A stretch of 64,000 nucleotides of DNA from Closterium sp. Naga37s-1 (Eukaryota; Streptophyta; Zygnematophyceae; Desmidiales; Closteriaceae): the NCBI GenBank assembly GCA_947471745.1, contig CANJKZ010000080.1, positions 1,657,501 to 1,721,500 of the forward strand. Reading direction: 5' to 3'. Under the pieces are notes generated by a model that was not told the origin of the DNA, did no database searches, and saw only the letters and a list, made by a program, of their open reading frames with translations. The position numbers and the translations under genes were made by a program. This document shows, one piece after another, positions 43,342 to 54,268 of this stretch; within the stretch, counting starts at the first letter, position 1; each line of letters begins with the position of its first letter.

Positions 43342-46300
43342 CTAGTAAGACCTAAGCACTCTCTTAGCCTCCCGAATCCCAGACAAATACCCTCCATGGA
43401 CACTGGCTCTATAAGGTCCATTTGTATGCTCCCCCGCAAACAGAAAGTTCTGCTCTGGTTCTGCCAGCGTGTCGAAATCCGTGGTAACATCGCCATTTCC
43501 TTTCATTCCCAGCCTTCCGTAACTGTACGCACCTCGTGCATATGGGTCCAAATTCCACCGCTGTAACCAAACCGCATGCGCCTTTGCATTCCTGTATTTT
43601 GGGGACATTACTTTTATCTTGTTAACCGCATCCCTTATGCACTCCGCCTCGCTCATTTTCGCCATCCGGGTTGCATACGAACCAACCGCAACACCCTCCA
43701 AAGCCGTCATTCCCCACGCACGCTTCAAATTCACCCAGTCAACCCACCGCCCGCGATTTCCTGGAAGCTGTGCATCCTCGATAAAATACTCGTCCGCCCA
43801 GGTGGGCCAAAACGTGGTGTTGTAGAAGAAGAACACCTTGATGACATCTCCAAACCCAACGCGCCTTATGGCGCCTTGCTTTCTCGCAGAGAGCGCGGGA
43901 GAGAAGGTCACAACCCCGGCCTTGAGGACACCGAGAGGGAGCGTGATGATGGCAGCGTCGCCTGTGTACGAGCGGGTGGCGCCTGAGGTGGTATCCTTGC
44001 CGGTGATCTGCACTGCTCCCGAGCTTAGGCGGGTGATGGCAGTGACTTCAAAGTTGAGCACCAGCTGTGCTCCGGCGTCAGTGGCCTCCTGAAGAGGGAG
44101 GTGGGGGAAAGGGAGGAAAACTGGGATGGGAATGAGGGATGAGCTCAAATGGAGGGAGAAACAGAGGTTGAGATGGACATGACAGGGATTATGGGATAGA
44201 GGGGGAGTAAGGTACTGGGGGGTAGGGTAAGAGGTGGGGACGAAGGGGAGTGAGGAAGAGGGAGGTTGGAGAAGAGGTGGAATGAGCACAGAGGGAGCAA
44301 GCAAGAGAGAGAGTAGGGAAGTGGGAGTATGAAGAAGAGGGGAAGTGGGAGAGGGGGAGCGAGGGATGAGCTCACACAGACACACTCCCACGTAGCTTGA
44401 TGCACATTTCGGGGATGCTGCCATAGCCACTGGAGCTACCAGATCAGGACGGTCAAACCCATGCACACGCCCACACACTTCCAAACACACTCACACACAC
44501 TTCCAAACACACTCACACACACTTCCAAACACACTCTCACACACTTCCAAACACACTCTCACACACTCTCAAACACACTCCCTCAAACTTTCAAACACAC
44601 TCCCAAACACTTCCAAACACACTCCCACACTTCCAAACACACTCCCACACTTCCAAACACACTCCCACACTTCCAAACACACTCCCACACACTTATAAGC
44701 ACACTCCCACACACTTCTAAGCACACTCCCAAACACTTCCACACGCACTTACACACACCCTCACACACACTTCCAGACACACTCCCACACACTTCCACAC
44801 GCACTTACACACACTTCAACGCACCCTCACACACACTTCCAGACACTTCCAAACACACTCCCACACACTTCCAAACACACTCCCACACACTTTCAAACAC
44901 ACTCCCACACACTTCCAAACACACTCGCTTCAAATGCGCACTCCCACACACACACTCTCACACACGACCCAGCAACCGGCCACACACCTCCATGAGCTTC
45001 TTGGGGATGTTATCGTAGCCGTTGGTGACCACCAGATCCGGCGGCTGAAAGGCGTCGTCCTCATAGTACCAGGCGGACAGAGTGGAGAGGTCGCCCGCGT
45101 ACTCAAACTCCAAGTCCACTGCCACGCGCGACTGCCGCCAGCTCGGGAAAGCAAGGGGGATGAGTTCAGGATGGGGCTGCTAGATAATGGAGAATGGTTT
45201 TGGTGGTACTGGCAAAGAGGCGTGTCGTTTCTCTGCCCGCGTAGTACCAGGCAAAGTCGCTTGAGAGGGAACAGGCCAGTCCAAGGACTCAGGCACGACG
45301 TTCAGCGCCACCCGGGACACCAACAATCCTGAAAGAATGGGCGGGAGGCTTAGTACTTAGAATGACCTTTGACTGAATGCTGTTCATAGTACTTAAGCAT
45401 GGGCTTTACGAGGGGTTTACATGAGAAAAGAAACATCCTGGTAGCAAACACGAATGCCAAAAAGCTATAACTCAGAGTTGTTCCAAAATCAACTTACCTG
45501 GAATATACCTGGATGTACGGGTATCGAGTCAATAGACATACCTGGGAAGTGCTCAATCGAAAGTCATACCTGGATGTACGGGTTCAGAAAGTTTCCCGCG
45601 GCTCGAAACGCCTTCTCCATCGAGATGTCGTTGTCCTGTTTATTCGCGATCTGCTTAGCGCGCTTCAACGCCCAGTCGTACTTGGCCGACGCGACTTTTA
45701 GCTGAAAGTCAGTGTAGGCCTTGCCGCCCGCGCGGTACTGGATCTCCTCGCCGTTCTGCTCGCCGATATTGAGCTTGAATCGGCGCGCAAGGGCCGTGAT
45801 GGGGTTGCCTGTTGATGATTGGATCCACTGCGCGCCCATCTCGCCGCGAATCACGCCGCCGCTGCCGACGCCCACTGCAGGCGCGGGCTCCGTGCGGCTC
45901 CACATGCGCCCGCCCACGGGAGAGGGGGGTCAGTGGGTTTGCGGGGGAAGAGGAGGGAAGGGGAGAGCGCGCGCGGGGTTCAAGCACACTGCTCACGGTC
46001 GGACCGCATTAATAGCACCGAGTAACCCGCATGGATGAGTGCTCCCGACTTCACAAGTGCGCGTGCGCCCTGGCAGCGGAAATATGACAAGCATCACGAG
46101 CGACGCGCCTTTGAGGCGCTGCTCGCCGTAGCTGCGGCCCTCGCGGCGACTGTATGCGCGACTTGTCAGCGCATTTCGCGACGTACGTTGTTTAGCAGAC
46201 GAGGCCCCAAGCGGACGAAGCGTGGGACTTCGAATTGCTTCGGTGCCCGCGACGCTTGTGGGAGCGTTCCTCTGCGAGGTCCACGACGCACCTTGAAACA

Positions 46301-46638
46301 TTCCTCTTTCGGGTGGTCTGTTACGGAAACAGCGCCTTGAATGGCGGAAATCTTAGAAATCAATTATCTGGAATTCCGGAAATGAAGTGATTTGGGCAAT
46401 TTTTGGCGGCTGGCGTGCGACGCACCTTGAAGCACTCGCCATTGGTGACGGCGATGTGTCGCGCCGCGGCGACACCCGAGATCCCCGCGCCAACGACCAG
46501 CACGTTCCGCACCTTGTCGCACGCGGCCTCCGAAAATCTAAACTGCAATTGCAGTGTGAAAATCACCGCGGGGATCAATAGCAAGAGCAGCAGCCTATGC
46601 CGACCCGGTGACGCATTTTGCAGACGAAGCATTCCCAT
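43342..46638 (-). CDS. secreted polyamine oxidase-like FAD amine oxidase, spliced
   Basis: Minus-strand gene. Exon 1 (46638-46426) starts MGMLRLQNAS, has a hydrophobic signal peptide or anchor (LLLLLLIPAVIFTLQL) and the FAD dinucleotide motif VLVVGAGISGVAAARHI, ending at AAG/GTGCG. An exon ending at 45570 (from about 45921) carries GGRMWSR, GAQWI and NPITALARRF. The next confident exon ends at 44988 (start about 45131-45145): RVAVDLEFEYAGDLS and VVTNGYDNIPKKLME. The last exon, 44088-43342, has ITLPLGVLKAGVV, RWNLDPYARGAYSY and FAGEHT ... SVHGGYLSG, ending at TAG. Plant enzymes of this family oxidise spermidine or spermine, giving H2O2, often in the cell wall. The start of the second exon lacks a clean acceptor, and the short segment linking CFK to GGRMW was not located. 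Other flavin amine oxidases are possible. Confidence 0.83.
44470..44965. repeat. minisatellite in the oxidase intron (ACTTCCAAACACACTCCC)
   Basis: About 25 imperfect copies of CACACTTCCAAACACACTC-like units inside the intron between the last two exons. The ORFs across it encode His/Thr/Pro repeats and are artefacts. Confidence 0.88.
45185..45330 (-). repeat. decayed duplicate of an oxidase exon
   Basis: On the minus strand, after an acceptor-like TTTCAG, TCCCGGGTGGCGCTGAACG ... TTTGCCTGGTACTACG parallels the true exon TCGCGCGTGGCAGTGGACT ... TCCGCCTGGTACTATG at about 45131-45050. Frameshifts relative to the exon make it non-coding. Confidence 0.5.
46283..46340 (-). repeat. partial duplicate of the oxidase exon 1 end with its donor site
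   Basis: Sense GAATGTTTCAAGGTGCGTCG parallels exon 1 end GAGTGCTTCAAGGTGCGTCG (46437-46418), so the exon end and its 5' splice site occur twice in tandem. Confidence 0.6.
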
Positions 46639-47384
46639 GTCGACCACTGTCGCGAAAGCTCGACACTAAAATACCAAAGGTATGTTACTAGGTACCCTGG
46701 CACGACGCAATGGAGAAGTCAGCGATCGAAGAATTGCTCAGATATCGCTTATGACAGACTTGGGAGAGGGAATATTGTGGATAAACGATGTGGGAGATAG
46801 AATACGGTGCATATATATATGGCGCGATGGAGGGAGGGATGACTAGAGGACAGAGGAGCAAGCTATGAAATCGTCGAAGCAACAAACGTCTGATGACAGC
46901 ACCAATAATTGTGCTGTGTTGAAGACCCATAGGGCGAAGAATTTGGCGTCGTGTTTTTGCGAGAAAGCGTGGGGAAGATTCTGGCGATAGATTTGGCGAA
47001 ACGAAGACGCGAAATGTAAGGGCTGGGCGAGAATTGATGTGCGTTACTGTGCTATCTTATCTACATCATTTTACTTCGGGCTGCCTGAACCTCAATGCCT
47101 GGGCGAGATTTGACGAGCTTGCGAAGCGATGCAAGCCTTGTATCCACCACCGCTCTGCAATTTCGCAGCGTTTTCGTACAAGGAACACCACTATCTGCCA
47201 AACACACGTCATCTTCAATCAATTCCACGTTGGAACAAGGACGCATTTGTAGTCTGACAGTAGTACCCCCTAGCGGAGCCTTCTCGCTCGAGCGCACGTC
47301 TCAGCGCAGCCATCTCGCTCTATCGTCGACTCGCTCGCCACTCTCGCGTTGTCGCGTTCCCCTTTCCCGCGCGTCGCACGGCGG
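46639..47384. promoter_or_regulatory. shared divergent promoter interval (oxidase minus, P450 plus)
   Basis: The two start codons are 746 bp apart. An ATATATATAT run at 46811-46820 lies about 175 bp upstream of the oxidase ATG and may be its TATA box. The rest holds no ORF that I recognise. No specific factor sites are claimed. Confidence 0.4.
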
Positions 47385-50300
47385 ATGACCTCCGACCCGC
47401 TGCCTCCGGCTCCTCCTATAATGTCGTTCGAAGGCAGCACCCCTGCTATTAGTAGAACAGCGGCTGTTAGTAACGCGTTTTTTAGTAACGCTATTACCGC
47501 GTTTCTCGCTGCTGTCGCCGCGTTACTGTGCTATCTTATCTACGTCATTTTTATCAAGCCGCTGCGCTTCCGTCGGCATTTCACGAAGCAAGGCATTCCG
47601 TTTCTTCCATTCAGGTGCATTCTTTTTTCTCCTAAATAAGCGGCTGACACCACAAAGCAAGGCATCTGATTTCTTTCAGGCATTACCAGCCGTAGCGCTT
47701 CACCTGAACCCCTTCGAACGCGTTTCGTCGACAGTGCGCGAAGCAAGGAATTTGCTTCCATCCAACCTGAGAGGTCGACCGTCTTTCCTTCCATTCTCTG
47801 AGCTTCCATCTTCCTCGCTCCACCCTCCACATGTTTTCGCAGGCACTTCGAAATGAGTGGCGCATTCGCATCATTCACGCATTTCTAGATGCTCGCGCTT
47901 CACAAGGCTCTCAAGTCTCTCACGCCGCTCTCACGCGAGAGGCTCCCAAGCCTCTATAAAATGCAGCATTTCGTGCACCAATGTTTGTTTTGCGTCCCAC
48001 CTTTTCCTCCCCCTTCCTCCCCTCCTTCGCTTTCCGTTCCTCCTCCCGTCCCTTCCCCTCGCAGGCCTCTGGTCGGTCAGCTTCCAGATTTCGCCAACCG
48101 CGCACCTAATCCCATACCTGCGTCCAAGCCTGCCCCTCTAGGTCCGGCAAGCCTCGGACCGCTGCTGTGGAAGTGGAGGTGCGAGCTGGGGACGGTCTTC
48201 GGCCTCTCCTTCGGTGCCTTCCAGCCCATCTTCATTGCCGAGCCCGACCTCTTGCACCAGGCATGGCCCTTTAATGGAGAAGTCAGGAACCTCTGAGGTA
48301 TGAGCAAGGGGCGAACACGAACGTGTTCGTGTTCGCCCCTACACGAACACAGCCGTTTGCCGAACCGAACACTGTTCGTGTTCACCAAAAACAGGTCATT
48401 GATGTTTGCCTTATTCGTCCATGCCATTCCGAAAATGTTCTATGTGCTAGGCGTTTAGAGCAGCTAGAGGCGGTAAAGCAAGAAGAGTTGGTATTGCTGG
48501 GGACGGCCACTTCTGAATGCCGAGCCGGCCGGGTCCCTTACAGCAGGCATGTGACGTGGGTAAGTGATGTGGAGGAGGGAGGGAGAACAAATGCCGAAAA
48601 CGCGATATTCACGTAAGTGCCGCCGGCTTCCTGGCCACCTCCTCTTCCCTACCCTCCCAACCCCGTTCCACTTCCTCCCCTTGCCCACTTCCCCCTTCCC
48701 CCCTCCAATCCTCTCGTCTCCATGGCTGCATGTGGATCATGGTGGCACAAGGATGAGAACGCCAGCCGGATGGTCAGCGTCTGTCTGTCCCTCTCCCCTT
48801 TCTTCCCCCGTCTAACACCCCTCTGCACGCACCCCTCTGTGTGTCAGATCATGGTGTCAAAGAACGCGTCGTTCCAGAAGGATCAGAACTCGCGGCGCAC
48901 GGTGGACTTCCTGGCGAACGGGCTGGTGTTCTCCGAGGGCGCCTTCTGGGCGCGGCAGCGCAAGATGATCACCCCCGCCTTCAGCCCCGCCTCCATCAAG
49001 GTGACTCGCGTTCAGCCCCGCCTCCATCAAGGTGACTCGCGCGCAGTCGCACACACAACAGGTGCCAAGCAAGACGATCAGCAACGCATACATAAAGGTG
49101 ACTGCGACGATGGGGGATGGTCGAACATACGACGGGGCAACAGCAGGTTGCCATGCAAGATAGTCAGCCCTTCTTACATCTAAGTGACTGTAACATCCCC
49201 GCAAGGTGCACAGCACAGTGCACACCATCGTTCATACCAGCAACAGCAGCAGCAACACTAACAGCTCCCTTCCTCTCCTCCCCCGCTTCCCCCCCTCTTA
49301 TCCCATCCTTGTTCTCTCCTCTATCCCATCCTTGTTCTCTCCTCTATTCCATCCCCTTCCTCTCCTGTTATCCCACCATCCCACCCCACCACAGCACGCA
49401 GTGACGGTAATGAACGACCAAGCACGCAGGGCAGTGCAGCAGTGGGTGCACGCGGTCACCCACGGCAGCGACAGCAACGGGAGCAGGAGCGACAGTGGCA
49501 GCGGCGTGTGTGAGATTGACATGTATACCGCTTTCACGTCCCTCACTCTCGACATCATCGGCCTTGCTGCTTTTGGCAACACCGTCAGCAGCAGTGGGGC
49601 GGGCATGGGTGGCGGTGAAGGTGATGCCAAGGAGACGGAGGGGAAAAGGAGTGTGAATGGAGGAGAGGAGGAGGGGAGGAGTGTGAGGGAGGTGTATGAG
49701 GCGGTGGCTCTCCTGAGCACGGGAAGCACCAAGAGGATGTTTTCAGGCCGCCTCTTCATCCCCTTCTACACGTGAGTTGCACAAACGTGACTTCCCAGTG
49801 CAGTCACCTCCCAGTGCAGTCACCTCCCAGTGCAGTCACCTCCCAGTGCAGTCACCTCCCAGTGCAGTCACCTCCCAGTGCAGTCACCTCCCAGTGCACT
49901 TACGTGAGCCTCCCAGTGCACTTACGTGAGCCTCCACTAATTTTGAGCCTCCAGTGGGACCTCAAAGCAGGGTACTTCTTTCCGCCCTTCTATTTCTCTC
50001 ATCCTCTCCGCCCCTCAACTGCTATTGGGGGCTGCTGTCTGTGCCATTGCCTTCTGCTCCCATCCCCGTGTGCCCATGCCCCCATGCCCATGTGCCCATC
50101 CCCGTGTGCCCATGCCCATGTGCCCATGCCCATGTGCCCGTGTCCAGATAACCTCAGCTGGCTTTCTACAGAGGCAATAAACCAATGTAGCAGGCAGTCT
50201 TTCTTGCTCTCTTTCTGCCCGTGCCTCCTCATGCCCGTGCCTCCTCCCCCCATGTGCCCATGCCCGTGCCTCCTCCCCCCATGTGCCCATGCCCGTGCCT

Positions 50301-53300
50301 CCTCCCCCCATGTGCCCATGCCCGTGCCTCCTCCCCCCATGTGCCCATGCCCGTGCCTCCTCCCCCCATGTGCCCATGCCCGTGCCTCCTCCCCCCATGC
50401 GCCCATGCCCGTGTCTCCTCCCCCCATGCGCCCATGCCCGTGCCTCCTCCCCCCATGTGCCCATGCCCGTGCCTCCTCCCCCCATGCGCCCATGCCCGTG
50501 CCTCCTCCCCCCATGCGCGCAGCTGGCTGCCCACGCGGGAGAACAAGGAGCTGCAGCGGGCAGCGGAGAAGGTCAGGCGCCTGTCTCTCGACCTCATTGC
50601 CACGCGCAGACACCAGCTGAAGGTGCGTGCTTGGGCTGGGGTGTGGGCTCATTCATGGGGCGGAAGTGGGGGGAACAGGAGAGGAGGGAGGGTCGCAGCG
50701 CAGGTAGCAGCATGGAGTGTGCTATGGCTGTCTCTGGAGGTGGGTGGTTGGTTGTTTGAAGGGGAAAGCGGAGGTTGGAGGATTAGGCGGGGAGCCGAGT
50801 GGTGCAGCAGGCAGGTGAGAGGGTGCTGGCATGCGCTGGAAAGGGGAGGTTGGGGAATCAAGTCGACTCATGCATGCACTATTTCGTTCCCTGGCTTTCC
50901 CAGCTCAAGGCCCCAACCACTTCTCCCCCTTTCTCCCCTTTCCTTCCCCCTTCTCCCGTTTCTCTGCCTTCCCCCCTGTCATCTCTCCTTCCTCTCCCAG
51001 GGCGAGCGGGGTGACGGCCTGTTGGCCGTGGTGCTGGCATCTGCTCGGCAACTCTTAATCTCCCATTCCCCCCACGCGCCACGCCCCATGCCCCGCGCCC
51101 CATGCCCCGCTCCCCATGCCCCATGCCCCATGCCCCACACCCCACGCCCCATGCCCTACGCCCCATGCCCCATGCCCTACGCCCCATGCCCCATGCCCCA
51201 TGCCCCATGCCCCACGCCCCATGCCCCGCGCCCCATGCCCCGCTCCCCATGCCCCATGCCCCATGCCCCACACCCCACGCCCCATGCCCTACGCCCCATG
51301 CCCCATGCCCTACGCCCCATGCCCCATGCCCCATGCCCCATGCCCCATGCCCCACACCCCACGCCCCATGCCCTACGCCCCATGCCCCATGCCCCATGCC
51401 CCACACCCCACGCCCCATGCCCTACGCCCCATGCCCCATGCCCTACGCCCCATGCCCTACGCCCCATGCCCCATGCCCCATGCCCCATGCCCTATGCCCC
51501 ATGGCCCATGCCCCATGCCCCATGCCCCATGGCCCATGGCCCAACATCCATGTGTCCATGCAAACTCAGGCGAGCCAGGGAAGGGCCTGCTGGCAGTGCT
51601 GATGGCGTGTGATGGGCAGTATTCCCCGTATCATCGATACCCCCTATCTCCCCTGCCTTCTTCCCCCACAACCGTGCTTCCCCTCACCTTCCTCCATCCA
51701 ACCAAAGCTCCTCTTCCTTCCCTTGCTCCCTCTCCCCATGCTCCCCTTGCTCCAACCAGAGCGAGCCGGGGAAGGACCTGCTGGCAGTGATGCTGGCAGC
51801 GAGGGATGACGTCAGCAACGAGCAGATGACCGACCAGCAGCTGGTGGACGAGTGTGTCACGTTCCTCGTGGCCGGTATGCTGTGGTGCTGTGCGGTGCTG
51901 TGCGGTGGTGGGTGGTGGTGGGTGGTGGTGGGTGGTGATGAGTGATGGTGGGTGGTAGTATGCGGTGGTGATGAATGGTGACTTGTGGTGATGAGTGGTG
52001 GTGGAGCATGGGAGGGAATGTAGTGGTGGTGTGTGGTTGCCGGCCTGCAGCAGGTAGGCGAATGTGTGCCGCTGTTGCTGCAATCCGTCTCGTAGTGCTT
52101 GCTGCTGTTGCTCGTGTTGTTGGTGGTGCTGTCGGTGCTGCTGGTGCTGCTGGTGCTGCCAGTGCTGGCAATAAGTGCTCGTGGAATGCATGTGGAGATG
52201 GTGCTGTGGTAACGTAGGGAGACATGGGATAGTGTTTGCTGATGGGTGGTGATCGGTTCTGATGGGTGGTGCTGTGTGTGTGGCGATGTGGGGTGATCTG
52301 CTGTGAGTGAGCGTGGTGACGCAAGGTGATGGGTGATATGCGGTGATGGCTTTGCAGCGACTAGCACGCCAGTTGGTGGTGGTGGTGCTGCTGCTGGTGG
52401 TGGTGGTGGTGGTGCTGCTGCTGCTGCTGCCGCCGCAGGTGGTGCTGGTGACAAGTGCATGTAGAGATAATGCTATGGTGATACACGGTGATGTGCGGTG
52501 ATGTGCGGTAGTGTTTGCTGATTGGTGGTGATCAATGCTGGTGGTTCATGGTGCTGTGTGTGTGGCGATGTGGGGTGATATGCTGTGAGTGAACGTGGTG
52601 CCGCAAGGTGATGAGTGGTGTGCGGTGATGGTTTTACAGCGACTGGTACACCAGTTGGTGTGAGTGAGACACAGAGGGGCATGCCTCCATTCTCCCATAC
52701 TCCCATGCTGTTCCCACCCCTCCCACTGGCAGGCCACGAGACAACAGCCAAGCTGCTGACGTGGGGCGTGTACCTGCTGGCGCGCTTCCCTGAGTGGCAG
52801 CAACGGCTGCGGGAGGAGGTGTGGCAGGTGATGGGGGAGCATGGGGATGCAGAGAAAGGGGTGATGGAAGGTGGAGAGGAAGGGGAGAAGGAGGAGGGGG
52901 CACGGGGCAAGAAGGGAGGGGGCGGAGTGGAGGTGGCATGGGAGCAAGTGGCGCAGCTGAGGCAGATGCACATGGTGCTGCTGGAGACACTCAGGCTCTT
53001 CCCACCCACGCCTACCATCACCAGGGAGGCCAGCAAGGTAAGGCCAGCAAGGTGAGGCCAGCAAGGTGAGGCCAGCAAGGTAAGGCACACCCACGAAACG
53101 TACAGGCACACTCGTTGCAGCCCTTTGTGTCCTGTGTGTTCCTTCCCCCTTCATACATGCCCAGCCCTGCTGTGACTTGTGTGCGTCATGCCTGCCAGCA
53201 TGACCATCATCATGCACCTCGCCATGCCCTACACCCACCCTTCCCATCCCTTTCCCCATGCCTCCCCATGCCTTTCCATGCCTTCCTTTCCCCATGCCTT

Positions 53301-54268
53301 CCCATGCCTTCCTTTCCGCCATGCCTTCCCATGCCTTCCTTTCCGCCATGCCTTCCCATGCCTTCCTTTCCGCCATGCCTTCCCATCCATCGTTTTCCCT
53401 ATGCCTTCCTTTCTGCCATGCCTTCCCGTCCTTTTTCCCATGCCTTCCATTCCGCCAAGCCTTCCCATCCTTTTCCCCACGCCTTCCCATCCTTTCCCCC
53501 ATGCCTTCCCATCCTTTTCCCCATGCCTTCCTTTACCCCATGCCTTCCCCCATGCATCTCCCCATGCCTTCGCCATTGCCGCATTTCCGCATTTCCCGTG
53601 CCCACCAGGACGTCTCCCTGGGCCCGTACAGCATCCCAGCGGGCACGCACATCATGATGTCGCTCGCCATGCCGCACAGCGACCCGCGCTACTGGGGGGA
53701 GGACACGCTCCACTTCAACCCCGCCCGCTTCAAGGGTACGCCTCCAGCCGCGCCTCATGCTGTTGCGCTGCAGTCACACCATCCATCTGCTGCTAGGGGG
53801 GTGGTCGGGAGGGAGGGAGGGAGAAGAGAGGGGGAAGGGGCTCACTCATCACAGTTAGGATTCACGGCGCAGCTGGCGCATCACACGGTCCTCTCTCCAC
53901 ACGGGTACTCGGTTCTCCGGCCTGGGTCTTTCCTTGATTCAGCTCACCCCACTGCCGTTCATTCCCTCATTGCCCTTAATCCTCCCTTGCCCTTCATCCC
54001 CCCCCTGCCCATCCTCCCCTCACCATGAGTCCCCACAGACGGCATACAGGGAGCATGTTCGCACCCACAGGCCTTTGTGCCATTCTCAGCGGGTCCCCGG
54101 GACTGCATTGGCTCCAACTTTGCTCTCACAGAGGCCAAGGTTGTGCTTGCGCATTTGCTCAGGCGCCTCCAATGGGAGCTCTCGCCCACATATGTACACC
54201 TGCCCAGTGTGGGAATCACGCTTACCCCTAAATATGGGATGCCTCTACGTATGAGGTTGGTGGAGTAG
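47385..54268 (+). CDS. cytochrome P450, clan-72-like, nine exons, 610 aa
   Basis: Exons: 47385-47614, 48065-48260, 48848-49000, 49395-49771, 50523-50622, 51760-51874, 52733-53037, 53609-53735, 54039-54268. All phases match and the sum is 611 codons including TAG. The N-terminus has a membrane anchor ([16 protein letters not shown]), so the enzyme should sit on the ER facing the cytosol. Then come [30 protein letters not shown], the I-helix [13 protein letters not shown] (split by an intron after its Ala), the ExxR motif [10 protein letters not shown], and the heme loop [11 protein letters not shown] with the cysteine ligand. Plant clan 72 enzymes modify hormones, terpenoids and other lipophilic compounds; the substrate cannot be told. 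Gly/Glu-rich inserts in exons 4 and 7 make it longer than the usual ~500 aa. Intron 2 would use a GC donor (CAG/GCATGG). Other introns are GT-AG and rich in minisatellites. Confidence 0.9.
48308..48339. repeat. perfect 14-bp inverted repeat in P450 intron 2
   Basis: GGGGCGAACACGAA, a 4-base loop CGTG, then TTCGTGTTCGCCCC. The following 45 bases contain two more CGAACAC / GTTCGTGTTC arms. Confidence 0.9.
49799..49925. repeat. 16-bp minisatellite in P450 intron 4
   Basis: About seven copies of CACCTCCCAGTGCAGT (period 16), followed by two copies of a CACTTACGTGAGCCTCC variant. Confidence 0.9.
50219..50515. repeat. 30-bp minisatellite in P450 intron 4
   Basis: About ten near-identical copies of CATGTGCCCATGCCCGTGCCTCCTCCCCC, ending only a few bases before the exon 5 acceptor. 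Being a multiple of three it keeps long ORFs open on both strands. Confidence 0.92.
51074..51545. repeat. 7-bp CCCCATG satellite in P450 intron 5
   Basis: Some 65 or more tandem heptamers (CCCCATG with CCCCACG, CCCTACG and CCCCGCG variants). Seven-base periodicity creates long Pro/His/Cys ORFs in several frames; none is credible. Confidence 0.93.
51880..52660. repeat. GGTG-rich sequence and ~145-bp direct duplication in P450 intron 6
   Basis: GTGGTGGTGGGTGG runs are followed by two related segments, 52222-52377 and 52515-52658. Both contain TGTGTGTGGCGATGTGGGGTGAT and end GCGACT(A/G)(G/C)...CCAGTTGGTG. A GGTGGTGCTGCTGCTG microsatellite lies between them. Confidence 0.75.
53210..53580. repeat. 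27-bp minisatellite in P450 intron 7
   Basis: CCGCCATGCCTTCCCATGCC units with a 27-bp period (CCGCC at 53316, 53343, 53370), flanked by more degenerate CATGCCTTCC copies. Confidence 0.85.

Noticed and set aside
50221..51790. Long Pro/Cys/His ORFs (up to 463 codons)
   Set aside because: Generated by 30-bp and 7-bp minisatellites in P450 introns; they overlap the P450 exons in other frames.
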